DNA of 64,000 nucleotides, from contig LR732703.1 of NCBI GenBank assembly GCA_902506565.1, positions 4,616,863 through 4,680,862 of the forward strand. The letters are read 5' to 3'. Within the stretch, counting starts at the first letter, position 1, and each line of letters starts with the position of its first letter. Made by a program: the position numbers and the translations under genes. Positions 7,734-16,292 of the stretch are shown one piece after another. The DNA is from Burkholderiales bacterium 8X (GTDB lineage: Bacteria; Pseudomonadota; Gammaproteobacteria; Burkholderiales; Burkholderiaceae_C). The notes under the pieces are model-generated. The model searched no databases and had not been told where the DNA came from. It saw only the letters and a program-made list of their open reading frames with translations.

Positions 7734-8747
7734 ATGGCATCGACCCCGAGCAGTGCCGTGGTGCCACCGGCCAAGGCAGGTCGCGCGGGGTCGCCCTGGT
7801 GGCCGCGGGTCAAGCGGATCGGCACCTGGATCTTCTTCGGCCTGGTGGCCTGGCTGATCGCGGAGCAGGCCCGCAACATCGACTGGAGCGACGTGCTCGA
7901 CTCGATGTCGCAGATCCCCTGGCCGAACCTGCTCGGCGCGGCCGCCCTGGCGGCCTGCAGCTTCGCGCTCTACAGCACCTACGACCTGCTCGGCCGCCAT
8001 GTCACGCGGCATCGGCTCGGAACCCGCAGCGTGATGGGCGTGACCTTCATCAGCTATGCCTTCAACCTGAACCTCGGCTCGCTGGTCGGCGGCGTCGCGT
8101 TTCGATATCGGCTCTATTCGCGGCTCGGCCTCGGCAACAGCACCATCACCCGGGTGCTCGGCTTCAGCATGCTGACCAACTGGTTCGGCTACCTGGTGGT
8201 GGCGGGCATCGCATTCGCCGTGTGGCCGATGAGCCTGCCGCCGAGCTGGAAGATCGACAACGAAGGGCTTCGTCTGCTCGGCGTGGCCTTGGTCATCGTC
8301 GCGGCGGCCTACCTGGCGATGTGCGCTTTCTCGCGGCGCCGCGTGCTACGGGTGGGCAAGCACGAGTTGCAGATCCCGTCGCTTCGCATGGCGCTGCTGC
8401 AGCTGGTCATGTCCTGCACCAACTGGGCCTTGATCGGCGGCGTGATCTGGGTGCTGCTCCAGCAGCAGCTGGCCTACCACCAGGTGCTCGCGGTGCTGTT
8501 GGTGGCGGCCGTGGCCGGGGTCATCACGCATGTGCCGGCGGGGCTCGGCGTGCTCGAAGCGGTGTTCGTCGCGCTGCTGTCGCACCAGGTGACGCAGGGC
8601 CGGCTGCTCGGGGCCCTGCTGGCCTATCGGGCCGTCTACTACCTGATACCGTTGATGATCGCGACCGTGGCCTATCTGCGGGCCGAATGGCGGGCGCGGC
8701 AAAAACGCAAGGCGCTGCAGAAGCTTTCCGGGCAGCCTTCGCCGTAG
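7734..8747 (+). CDS. ybhN: YbhN/AglD family integral membrane protein
   Basis: 337 aa with about eight hydrophobic segments and a basic C-terminus. It belongs to the lysylphosphatidylglycerol-synthase transmembrane (UPF0104, flippase-like) family: FNLNLGSLVGGVAFRYRLYSRLG and HVPAGLGVLEAVFVALL are the usual conserved segments. Relatives such as the MprF membrane domain move lipids across the bilayer, and YbhN is thought to act in a similar way on phospholipids in the envelope (family knowledge, not shown here). It starts 2 bases after clsB, completing the ybhP-clsB-ybhN operon. The 70 bases after it carry the promoter region and LexA-type box of the next operon. Confidence 0.85.
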   Translation: MASTPSSAVVPPAKAGRAGSPWWPRVKRIGTWIFFGLVAWLIAEQARNIDWSDVLDSMSQIPWPNLLGAAALAACSFALYSTYDLLGRHVTRHRLGTRSVMGVTFISYAFNLNLGSLVGGVAFRYRLYSRLGLGNSTITRVLGFSMLTNWFGYLVVAGIAFAVWPMSLPPSWKIDNEGLRLLGVALVIVAAAYLAMCAFSRRRVLRVGKHELQIPSLRMALLQLVMSCTNWALIGGVIWVLLQQQLAYHQVLAVLLVAAVAGVITHVPAGLGVLEAVFVALLSHQVTQGRLLGALLAYRAVYYLIPLMIATVAYLRAEWRARQKRKALQKLSGQPSP

Positions 8748-8790
8748 TCGATCTGCACCTCGCCGGTCGTCGACCCCTGCACCCGCCGGG

Positions 8791-8818
8791 TTATACCCAT
8801 CGCTGTAAATTCGTACAG
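8791..8818 (+). promoter_or_regulatory. LexA-type SOS box and candidate -10
   Basis: CTGTAAATTCGTACAG at 8803-8818 has the exact CTG-T-N8-A-CAG pattern of the proteobacterial LexA operator. It sits immediately at the GTG start (8818) of the radical-SAM gene. TTATAC at 8791-8796 is a plausible -10 element, which would put transcription start inside the box and leave almost no leader. Binding here would block the operon, predicting DNA-damage induction. Confidence 0.75.
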
Positions 8819-10098
8819 TGAACATCCACCAGAAGCTGGCCATCCTGGCCGACGCCGCCAAGTACGACGCCTCGTGCGCCTCCAGCGGCACCAGCCAGCG
8901 CAGCTCGGTCGGCGGCCGCGGCATTGGGTCGACCGAAGGCTCGGGCATCTGCCACAGCTATGCACCGGATGGCCGGTGCATCTCGCTGCTCAAGATCCTG
9001 CTCACCAACTTCTGCCAGTACGACTGCCTCTACTGCGTCAATCGCGTGACGAGCAACGTCGAGCGCGCGCGCTTCACGGTCGACGAGGTGGTGTCCCTGA
9101 CGCTCGACTTCTACCGGCGCAACTGCATCGAGGGGTTGTTCCTCAGCTCCGGCATCATCCGCAACCCCGACTACACGATGGAGCAGGTGGTCGAGGTCGC
9201 CCGGGTGCTGCGCGAGGAGCACGACTTCCGCGGCTACATCCACCTCAAGACCATCCCAGACGCCTCGCCCGAACTGCTCGCACGAGCCGGCCGCTACGCC
9301 GACCGGCTCAGCATCAACATCGAGCTGCCGACCGAGCAGGGCCTTGCCGAGCTCGCGCCCGAGAAGGACGGACCGGCCATCCGCCGATCGATGGCGCGAC
9401 TTCGGGTCCAGATCGACGATGCGAAGTCCGAATCGATCGAGGCCGAATCGCCGAAGGTGGTCTCGATGCCGAAGGGCTCGCCTCGCCGCGCCAAGGCGCC
9501 GCGCTTCGCACCGGCCGGGCAAAGCACGCAGATGATCGTCGGGGCCGATGCCGCGGACGACCGCACCATCCTCGCGACCAGCGCCAATCTCTACGGCTCC
9601 TATCGGCTGCGACGGGTGTACTACTCGGCCTTCAGTCCGATTCCGGATGCGTCGTCTTCGCTTCCGCTCAAGGCGCCGCCGATGGTGCGCGAGCATCGTC
9701 TCTATCAGGCCGACTGGCTGATGCGCTTCTACGGCTTCGGCCACGACGAGATCGTTCCGCAGGGCGCGAACGGCGGCATGTTGTCGCTCGAGGTCGACCC
9801 GAAGCTGGCCTGGGCTCTCGCGCACCGCGAGCGCTTCCCGGTCGATCTGAATCGCGCACCGCGCGAGATGCTGCTGCGGGTGCCGGGCCTGGGTGTGAAG
9901 GCGGTCGATCGCATGATGGCCGCGCGGCGCGTCCGCCGGCTTCGCAGCGACGACCTTCGGCGGCTGCACGTGCCGCTTCGCAAGGTGATGCCCTTCGTCG
10001 AGGTCGACGATCATCGGCCGGGCAAGGCGCTGGACAGCGCCGACTTCGCCACCCAGTTCAAGCCGGCGCCGGTACAAGCCTCGCTCTTTTCCGCGTGA
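8818..10098 (+). CDS. Putative DNA modification/repair radical SAM protein
   Basis: 426 aa, GTG start inside the LexA box; the N-terminus MNIHQKLAILADAAKYDASC fits the family start. The radical-SAM cluster motif is CQYDCLYC near residue 67, preceded by SLLKILLTNF. A C-terminal helix-hairpin-helix stretch, NRAPREMLLRVPGLGVKAVDRMMAARR (split here only in description), indicates DNA binding. The family is known as the rSAM protein genetically linked to a UDG-family partner and is annotated as DNA modification or repair; its reaction is not known. Residues about 195-240 form a charged, Ser/Lys/Arg-rich insert (ESIEAESPKVVSMPKGSPRR) that looks like a lineage-specific linker. The partner gene follows after 43 bases, in the same operon. 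Confidence 0.85.
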   Translation: MNIHQKLAILADAAKYDASCASSGTSQRSSVGGRGIGSTEGSGICHSYAPDGRCISLLKILLTNFCQYDCLYCVNRVTSNVERARFTVDEVVSLTLDFYRRNCIEGLFLSSGIIRNPDYTMEQVVEVARVLREEHDFRGYIHLKTIPDASPELLARAGRYADRLSINIELPTEQGLAELAPEKDGPAIRRSMARLRVQIDDAKSESIEAESPKVVSMPKGSPRRAKAPRFAPAGQSTQMIVGADAADDRTILATSANLYGSYRLRRVYYSAFSPIPDASSSLPLKAPPMVREHRLYQADWLMRFYGFGHDEIVPQGANGGMLSLEVDPKLAWALAHRERFPVDLNRAPREMLLRVPGLGVKAVDRMMAARRVRRLRSDDLRRLHVPLRKVMPFVEVDDHRPGKALDSADFATQFKPAPVQASLFSA

Positions 10099-10141
10099 CC
10101 GCCTACAAGGCCGGCAGGAGGCGACTCCTACGGTCGTCCGC

Positions 10142-11704
10142 ATGTCGCAGCAGCATGTCACGCTCGCGAGCGAGACCGACTGGCCGGGCTTTCGCAACGA
10201 AGCACGCCGTCTTCTCACCCGCCTGACCCCGCCGGACGAGGTCGCCTGGCACAGCCGCGTCGGCGCGGCCGAGGACCTGTTCGCGAGCGACGACGAGTCG
10301 GCGGCTGCCGCTCCTCGCAATGGCGGGACGCACGCGTCCAGCATGAACCTGGTGGTGCCGGCATCGTTCCTCACGCTGTGCGAAACCGTCATCCTGCACA
10401 ACGACCCGGATCGCTTCGGCCTGCTGTATCGATTGCTCTGGCGCCTGGTGCACGAGCCGGGACTTCGGCGCGATCCGCTCGATGCCGACCGGGTGCGGGC
10501 CCAGCACATGGCGCAGGCGGTACGTCGCGACATGCACAAGATGAAGGCCTTCGTGCGCTTCCGGACGCTCGATGCCGAAAGCGAGGGCGGCCCGCTCCAT
10601 GTCGCCTGGTTCGAGCCCGACCATCACATCGTGGAGGCGGTGGCGCCCTTCTTCGTGCGTCGCTTCACGCAGATGCGGTGGGCCATCCTCACACCCGAGC
10701 GCAGCATCCGTTGGGACGGAGAAAAACTCGAGATCGGTCCCGGCGCGAGCCGCGACCAGGCGCCACCGGCCGATGCGGGCGAATCGCTGTGGCTCACCTA
10801 CTACCGCCACATCTTCAATCCGGCGCGCCTGAAGCTTTCGATGATGCAGAAGGAAATGCCGCGCAAGTACTGGCACAACCTGCCCGAAGCCGAGCTGATC
10901 TCGCCGCTGTCGATGGAAGCCTCCGAGCGGCAGGCCCGGATGATCGAGGCGCCGGCGACGGTGCCGCGCAGGCGAATCCCGGTACGCGCCGAAGCCGACC
11001 TTGCCGAGGAGACCTTCATGCGAACGTCCGCGCCCTCGTCCCAGCACACGTCCCTGCCCTCCCATCCCGCCGACCCTCGCCAGCCCTCCACCGAGTTCCG
11101 TCTGCCGGACGATCCGGTCGAGGCGCTCGCGATGCTCGGCAAGCTCACCGATCGATGCCGCGAATGCCCGATCGGCGAACACGCCACGCAGTCGGTCTTC
11201 GGCGAGGGACCGGTCGGTGCGTCGATCATGGTGGTCGGCGAGCAGCCGGGCGACCAGGAGGATCTTCAGGGCCGGCCTTTCGTCGGACCGGCCGGCAAGC
11301 TGTTCGACCGCGCCGTTGCCGAGCTGGGCTGGTCGCGCGACCGGCTCTACGTCAGCAACGCGGTCAAGCACTTCAAATTCGAGCTGCGCGGCAAGCGGCG
11401 GATGCACAAGACGCCGGGCCAGCGCGAGGTGGCTGCCTGCCTGCACTGGCTCGAAAGCGAGATCGAGCAGGTCAAGCCGACGGCGCTGATCGCGCTCGGC
11501 GCCACCGCCGCGAGAGCCCTGCTCGGCCGCCCGGTGGCCGTCATGCGAGAACGCGGCCAATGGCACACCGACGCGCAGGGGCGGCAGGTGCTGGTCACCT
11601 TGCATCCTTCCGCCTTGCTGCGGGCGGACCCGGCCGGCCACGAACAGAACTACGCCCAGTGGCTGGAAGACCTGTCGCTCGCCAGCAAGCACTTGAAGCG
11701 CTGA
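10142..11704 (+). CDS. UdgX-family uracil-DNA glycosylase fused to an N-terminal DUF4130 domain
   Basis: 520 aa. The N-terminal part (residues 1-270) is the DUF4130 domain found beside the rSAM partner, and the C-terminal part (about 325-520) is a family-4-like uracil-DNA glycosylase. Visible UDG features are four-cysteine-type elements (CRECPIGEHAT), the catalytic-region GEQPGDQEDLQGRPFVGPAG, SNAVKHFKFE and HPSALLRA. The loop GKRRMHKTP carries the His that, in UdgX enzymes, becomes covalently linked to the abasic site (KRRIH in characterised members; here Ile is Met). A proline-rich linker (SSQHTSLPSHPADPRQPS) separates the halves. An AGGAGG lies upstream within a short REP-like palindrome. 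Predicted job: recognise and lock uracil in DNA during the SOS response. Confidence 0.88.
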   Translation: MSQQHVTLASETDWPGFRNEARRLLTRLTPPDEVAWHSRVGAAEDLFASDDESAAAAPRNGGTHASSMNLVVPASFLTLCETVILHNDPDRFGLLYRLLWRLVHEPGLRRDPLDADRVRAQHMAQAVRRDMHKMKAFVRFRTLDAESEGGPLHVAWFEPDHHIVEAVAPFFVRRFTQMRWAILTPERSIRWDGEKLEIGPGASRDQAPPADAGESLWLTYYRHIFNPARLKLSMMQKEMPRKYWHNLPEAELISPLSMEASERQARMIEAPATVPRRRIPVRAEADLAEETFMRTSAPSSQHTSLPSHPADPRQPSTEFRLPDDPVEALAMLGKLTDRCRECPIGEHATQSVFGEGPVGASIMVVGEQPGDQEDLQGRPFVGPAGKLFDRAVAELGWSRDRLYVSNAVKHFKFELRGKRRMHKTPGQREVAACLHWLESEIEQVKPTALIALGATAARALLGRPVAVMRERGQWHTDAQGRQVLVTLHPSALLRADPAGHEQNYAQWLEDLSLASKHLKR

Positions 11705-11803
11705 AGAATCGCGATAGTCAATAACCATGTTGCAGTGCAGCATGAATGCTCCGTCGTCGCTATAGTGGCTTCACCGAAGTCATTCGCCCTTTTTTCAAGC
11801 TCC

Positions 11804-12307
11804 ATGTCGCATCCCTCGTCCCCGCGCTTCTTCAACCCGCTGATGCTGTGGCTCGACGTGGCCCTCAAGACCCAGGAGATGTGGCTCAGCTCGGGTTCGG
11901 TCATCCAGCATCGGATGCAGCGCATGGCGCGCCACGGTCTGACCCCATCGCCGGAAGACCTGGCCGAGATCCAGCTGATGAGCCACGAAAAGCTGATGGC
12001 CGCCGGCGAGTCGAGCGCGGCCATCGCCAACCAGCTTCACACCACGCAATTCACCCTCATGAATCGGGCCGCCCGGCAGTGGGTGGCAGGCGCTTCGGCC
12101 TGGGTGGCTCTGAGCACGAATGCCAATCCCGCCGAACTGGCGTCCCATGTCGACGCGATCGCGGAAGCCGCCAACCGCTCGGCCGCGACGCTGAGCCAGA
12201 TCTCGAGTGCCGGTGCCCGCATCGTGCAGCGCGGCATCAAGCCGATCCTGAGCAAGACCACCGAGAACGCCAAGCGGCTTTCGCTGGCGACGCCGCCGGA
12301 GCGCTGA
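11804..12307 (+). CDS. Phasin family protein (polyhydroxyalkanoate granule-associated)
   Basis: 167 aa, starting at MSHPSSPRFF; an ATG at 11735 is in frame but adds residues unlike the family. The protein is mostly helical and amphipathic: NPLMLWLDVALKTQEMWLSSGSVIQHRMQRMA matches the N-terminal signature of short phasins, proteins that coat PHA storage granules in the cytoplasm. It ends with a basic tail (RGIKPILSKTTENAKRL). A TATAGT at 11761-11766 could be its -10 element. It stands alone; no PHA synthase is in the window. Similar proteins are widespread in Burkholderiales. Granule binding is inferred from the signature. Confidence 0.7.
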   Translation: MSHPSSPRFFNPLMLWLDVALKTQEMWLSSGSVIQHRMQRMARHGLTPSPEDLAEIQLMSHEKLMAAGESSAAIANQLHTTQFTLMNRAARQWVAGASAWVALSTNANPAELASHVDAIAEAANRSAATLSQISSAGARIVQRGIKPILSKTTENAKRLSLATPPER

Positions 12308-12389
12308 CAGCAGGCGGCCCTCGGCCGTCCCAGCGACACCGGACCATGCCAGCAGCTGTCAGCCGCTGCGCTGCCGGCGATCTTCGACA

Positions 12390-13589
12390 TCAGCCAGCCG
12401 GCGCGCCCTCCGGCATCAGCCGCAGCAGCGTGATCTCGGAGGGCGCTCCGAATCGCTTCGGCGGACCCCAGTAGCCCGTGCCGCGGCTGGTGTAGACCCA
12501 CATCTCCTGCAACTTGTGCAGCCCCGCCGTGAAGGGCTGCTGCAGCGGCACGAACAGGTTCCACGGAAAGAACTGCCCACCATGCGTATGGCCGGAAAGC
12601 TGGAGCTGATAGCCGGCGCTGGCGGCGGCCGGCGCGCTGCGCGGCTGGTGCGCGAGCAGAACCCGCGTGTGGACCGAGGCCGGCGCGCCCTGCACCGCCC
12701 GGTGCGGATCGCTTGCATGGGACGCATCGAAGTGAACGGCAGTGAAATCGGTCACGCCGGCCACCACCAGGGCACTGGCCAGCACTTCCTCGTCGTTCTG
12801 CGCGCCTTTCACGTCCAGCGTCTGCAGCACCACGTGCTCGTTGAGCAGCACGCGCAGCCCAATACGGCGGAGCTCGTCGATCCAGGCGTGCGCGCCGGCG
12901 TAGTACTCGTGGTTGCCGGTCACCACGAAGGTGCCGTGCCGCGCCTTGAGGCCGCCGAGCGGCGCGATGTGCTCGCGCAGCTCCGGGACGGTGCCATCGA
13001 CCAGGTCGCCCGTGATCGCCACCATGTCGGCCCGCAGCTCGTTCACCGCATCGACGATTCGCTGGATGTAGTTGCGCCGGATCGTGGTGCCGACATGAAT
13101 GTCGCTCAGCTGCGCGATCGTGAAGCCATGCAGGGCCGACGGCAGGTTGCGGATCGGCACGTCGACCCGCACCACCGGTGCGGTGCGCCGGGCATTGAAG
13201 AAACCGATCAGGGAGGTCGTGACCGCGATCACCGGCACTGCCGCGGCGCTCAGCGCCTGCCAACGCGGCCAGTCGATCGACACGCCGCCGGCGAGCGTGG
13301 CGATCCATGCCACCAGCAAGCCGACATCGCGGAGCACGGTCAGCACGAACATCGAAGAGAACCAGCCCATGCTGACCAGGCCGATCCAAGCCCACCCGGC
13401 GGCGACCCGCTTGCCATGGGAGCGTGCGCCGACGAAGGGCAGCGGCATCGTGAAAGCCGACAGCACCAATGCGGCGCCCAGCAGCACGGCGATTACCGGT
13501 CCGAAGCCCCCGAAGAGTGCGGGCAGCAAGCGCAGGCCGAGGTAGACATGCAGCAGGGAGGTGAGAACGATCAAGGGACGAAGCGGCAT
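12390..13589 (-). CDS. Membrane-anchored metallophosphoesterase
   Basis: 399 aa from ATG 13589 (an in-frame TTG at 13619 is less likely). About four hydrophobic segments in the first 130 residues are followed by a calcineurin-like phosphoesterase domain with the full metal set: QLSDIHVG (Asp, His), TGDLVDG (Asp), VTGNHEYY (Asn-His), LLAHQPR (His) and LSGHTHGGQ (His-x-His). The architecture is that of the YkuE/YaeI-like membrane phosphoesterases, whose natural substrates are mostly unproven; UDP-diacylglucosamine-type lipid phosphates have been suggested for relatives. It converges with the phasin gene and is followed by gene-free sequence upstream. Likely cytoplasmic-face or periplasmic phosphodiesterase at the inner membrane. 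Confidence 0.85.
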   Translation of the reverse strand: MPLRPLIVLTSLLHVYLGLRLLPALFGGFGPVIAVLLGAALVLSAFTMPLPFVGARSHGKRVAAGWAWIGLVSMGWFSSMFVLTVLRDVGLLVAWIATLAGGVSIDWPRWQALSAAAVPVIAVTTSLIGFFNARRTAPVVRVDVPIRNLPSALHGFTIAQLSDIHVGTTIRRNYIQRIVDAVNELRADMVAITGDLVDGTVPELREHIAPLGGLKARHGTFVVTGNHEYYAGAHAWIDELRRIGLRVLLNEHVVLQTLDVKGAQNDEEVLASALVVAGVTDFTAVHFDASHASDPHRAVQGAPASVHTRVLLAHQPRSAPAAASAGYQLQLSGHTHGGQFFPWNLFVPLQQPFTAGLHKLQEMWVYTSRGTGYWGPPKRFGAPSEITLLRLMPEGAPAG

Positions 13590-13810
13590 GGAAGCCCAGG
13601 GAACAAGCGAATGAATCAAATCGGGGCAGGCGCATCAGGCGCAAGGCACGAACCCCACGCAAAGTGCATCCCACGCGTGGCACGAGACAGGATGCCGAAC
13701 GACCCGCAAGGGCCGTGCCGCACGCATCACGGCGCGTGCCACGCACTATGGCAGCGGCTTGGAAGGTCTGCTTGCGACAGGGCAAGCGCCCCGGCATGCC
13801 ACAGACCGGC

Positions 13811-13878
13811 GACCGCCGACCGTTGACCGTTGACCGTTGACCGTTGACCGTTGACCGTTGACCGTCGACCGTCGACCG
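13811..13878. repeat. Heptamer tandem repeat (GACCGTT/GACCGTC, about 9 copies)
   Basis: Head-to-tail copies of GACCGTT grading into GACCGTC, GACCGCC and GACCGGC at the ends, within the 396-base interval 13590-13985 between two leftward genes. That interval also has an inverted pair, GCGTGGCACG (13674-13683) and CGTGCCACGC, but no gene. The unit length equals that of the array at 2750, though the sequence differs. Confidence 0.85.
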
Positions 13879-13985
13879 GCGATTGAAGATGGGCACCCGG
13901 CGAATGAGAGGCTGGCCGACTTCAGCGGAATCGAAAGCCCATGCGCCTTGCGACGGTCAAGTCACCTGCGCGCCGACCAGCCGAG

Positions 13986-14519
13986 CTATTCCGGCAAACG
14001 TGCCGAAGCCGTTTGCTCCGGCAAGCGCCGCCCGTTTCCGGCGTTCGCGAAATCCACGTTCGAAGGCCAGGTGAAGACCGCCTTGCTCGACAGCCCGCCG
14101 AACACCACCAGTGGCTGGCGCAGCGTCAGCCCGGCCAGCGTCGCCTCGACCTCGTAAGCCCCGGGTTCGAGCCGCGCCAGCATCATTGGCGCCTCGACCG
14201 CGGCCTGCATCACGAGATGCCCGGTGTATCGCTCCCGGACGAGGACCTGGATCTCGCCCGGAACTTCGCCGGCAGCCGCCCGGAGAACACCGAATTCCAG
14301 CGCAGCCGCCCATCGCGGCGCGACGGTGCGCATGAAGGCCGCTTCTTCGCCGCCTTTGCCACCACACATGTATTCGATGCCGTCCGCCACGCGGATCGGC
14401 GGGTTGGTCGCAGCTTGCGCGCCCGTGGCGGCCAATGCGGCCAATGCGGCCAAGCCACACGCCAGGGCGAAGGTCAGTGCCGACGCCGCCGAACGACGCC
14501 TGAGACGGAAGAAGTCCAT
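13986..14519 (-). CDS. Secreted protein, carboxypeptidase-regulatory-like fold suspected
   Basis: 177 aa. A basic start (MDFFRLRRRS) and a long Ala/Leu hydrophobic stretch to about residue 36 form a signal peptide (AATGAQAATNPP). The mature part carries IEYMCGGKGGEEAAFMRTVAPRW and then alternating strands ending in LEPGAYEVEATLAG, a pattern common in Burkholderiales secreted proteins annotated as carboxypeptidase regulatory-like (beta-sandwich). The single Cys lies in MCGGKGGEE. Probably periplasmic; no catalytic motif is visible and the function is unknown. The 255 bases upstream, to 14774, contain no gene that I can support, and the next genes belong to a compositionally different patch. 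Confidence 0.65.
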   Translation of the reverse strand: MDFFRLRRRSAASALTFALACGLAALAALAATGAQAATNPPIRVADGIEYMCGGKGGEEAAFMRTVAPRWAAALEFGVLRAAAGEVPGEIQVLVRERYTGHLVMQAAVEAPMMLARLEPGAYEVEATLAGLTLRQPLVVFGGLSSKAVFTWPSNVDFANAGNGRRLPEQTASARLPE

Positions 14520-14774
14520 TTGCCTGCAGTCCTTGCTGAAGAAGCCATTCGAATGAATTCTTCCTTAGCAAGACTCGGGCTCGGACTAGCGTTTACGCGG
14601 GGGCGTGCGGATCTGCTGCCTTACAAGAGCACCGAGAGGAGCATCGAGAATCCTTGCCTGCAGGACAACGGCTCTCTTGGGTTCTGTCTCACACGAGCGC
14701 TTCTAAGGCTCAAGAAACTGCAAAACGTGACAGCACTGCAGAAAGAATTCAGATGCCGCGCCCCTAAGCTTCGA

Positions 14775-15678
14775 CTACTCGACATAGATCGCGTCCGTCG
14801 GAATCGAAAGCCGCGCAACGCCCAAAGCGCTGGGCAGTTCGATGACAACCTTTTGCCCGACCGAACGCAGAAGCACGTTCACTTTCTTGAACTCGACGTA
14901 CTCGGCACCGAGAAAACTCTGCGATTGCGGCAGGGTGGATTGCGCCACACGCAAAGACCAAGGCGCTTTGACATGCACGGTTGCGCCAACTTTCCTTAAT
15001 TGAGCAAGCTTGAACGCTGCATCGACCAAGAACAACTTTTCGGGTGCCAACCAAAATGGCACGATCATCAGCCAGACGAAGAAACCACGACGCGCGGTGA
15101 CAGCCTCTTTGCGCTCGGTCATGATCGATCGGTCGCTATATCCCGGCAAAAACACTCCGGACTCGAAGTGTTGTTTCCTCCGCGTCACGAGCAGCAGGCA
15201 CACGAGGCCAGCGCCTTGGGCGAGAGGCACCACGAGAAACAAGGCGGTGTGGGCTGGCTGAGCACTGTAGTAGATGAAAATTGCATGACCAACCAGCCCG
15301 GCGATGCCGAGCGCAATTACTGGCAGGTTCCACATGATCGAGAAGTCGGCATTCAGCATCACCTGACCGACTCGCTTTCTGCCCAAAGTCGCTTGCCGCA
15401 CCAAGATGCGGCTCAACACCCGCGCCGGCCATGCAAGGAGCAGGTATCCGGTCGCTGTGCAGATTCACGTAGAGCGAATACGCGATTAAGAAGCCTGCAC
15501 AAACAAGGTAGAAGGCCAGCCCCTCGCCAAGGCTGATCCCTTCAGGAAATTGTCCAATCTCATTGCTGTACATGAGCAGACACAGCCCGCCAACAAGCAG
15601 CGTTCCGTACTTAGTGAACGTGGCGATCAAGCCGGCAAGCTCGCTGGCCTCGGTGTTCTTTTCATTCGCGTCGCTCAT
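14775..15678 (-). pseudogene. Frameshifted polytopic membrane protein
   Basis: Two overlapping leftward frames make one sensible protein. The first part (from ATG 15678, with AGGGGAG 8 bases upstream) reads MSDANEKNTEASELAG, then membrane helices, to YSLYVNLHS near 15449. It then continues out of frame into unrelated, non-membrane sequence. The second frame resumes exactly there as TGYLLLAWPARVLSRIL and continues with three or more hydrophobic segments to the stop at 14775 (DAIYVE). Removing one base after the AGC codon at about 15450 restores a single protein of about 300 aa. It is either a real frameshift, making it a pseudogene, or a sequencing error. No family recognised. It sits just downstream of the PIN/ImmA pair in the lower-GC patch. 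Confidence 0.6.
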
Positions 15679-15704
15679 CCGCTCCCCTGTCAAAACCATG
15701 AACG

Positions 15705-16292
15705 TCACTTGGGGCCGAAGATCCTCAAGAAGACGGTGTGCTTTGCTTCCTGCCAAGTCCTCGGGTAGTCACCGTTGGCTTCGAGCGACTGGTAAATTTC
15801 TCTGATCAACGGTGGATCGACGACCTTGGCCGACCGCAGCTTTTCGAGAAGCTCATAACCGTGCCAGACAAAGATGCCGAATTCGTTCGCCAGGACGTGC
15901 ATGCCAAGGTCATCCGTCACCACGATGGCAGGCTTGACTTGGCCGAGTGCCAGCAGAAAGCAATCGGTCGCGCTCGGCGGAGACCGGCCTTTGGAGGTGT
16001 AGCGCTCCGGGTCCGCAAGGACCCACCCGTGCAGCACGCTTTGTGCCGCTTGGACGCTGGCCTTGTCGGCCTCACTCAGGCGAATCTGTTTGGCAAGTCG
16101 TTCACTCGCGAACTCGTGGCCGTCGAACCAGGGATAGGTCGCGCGCAACCGTGCATTGCGATGGACCTCGTCCTCGACCGACTTGTGGACGGTCAGCACG
16201 TATCCCTTCTGTCCGAACTTGATGCCAACCGCCGGCCTCACACGTTTAGCCAAGCGGAGGTAGGCATTGGTATCAAGCAGAACCAGCGTCAA
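15705..16292 (-). CDS. PIN-domain protein, probable ribonuclease toxin-like component
   Basis: 195 aa with a TTG start that overlaps the stop of the upstream gene (TTGA), so translation is coupled to it. The PIN-nuclease acidic residues are in place: LLDTNAYL (Asp near 7), KSVEDEVHRN (Glu near 40), PPSATDCFLLALG (Asp near 109) and VVTDDLGM (Asp near 127). PIN domains are metal-dependent RNases, common as toxins. The partner is not a typical small antitoxin but an HTH/metallopeptidase protein. PIN-like genes paired with such COG2856-type partners have been proposed as toxin-antitoxin-like modules (family knowledge). Cytoplasmic; the RNA target is unknown. Confidence 0.8.
   Translation of the reverse strand: MTLVLLDTNAYLRLAKRVRPAVGIKFGQKGYVLTVHKSVEDEVHRNARLRATYPWFDGHEFASERLAKQIRLSEADKASVQAAQSVLHGWVLADPERYTSKGRSPPSATDCFLLALGQVKPAIVVTDDLGMHVLANEFGIFVWHGYELLEKLRSAKVVDPPLIREIYQSLEANGDYPRTWQEAKHTVFLRIFGPK

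Noticed and set aside
11735..11803. Upstream ATG for the phasin gene
   Set aside because: The added residues overlap the likely -10 element TATAGT and do not resemble phasins.
12037..13896. A 619-codon minus-strand frame around the metallophosphoesterase
   Set aside because: It is a different frame of the same strand. The phosphoesterase frame contains all metal-binding motifs, and this one has none.
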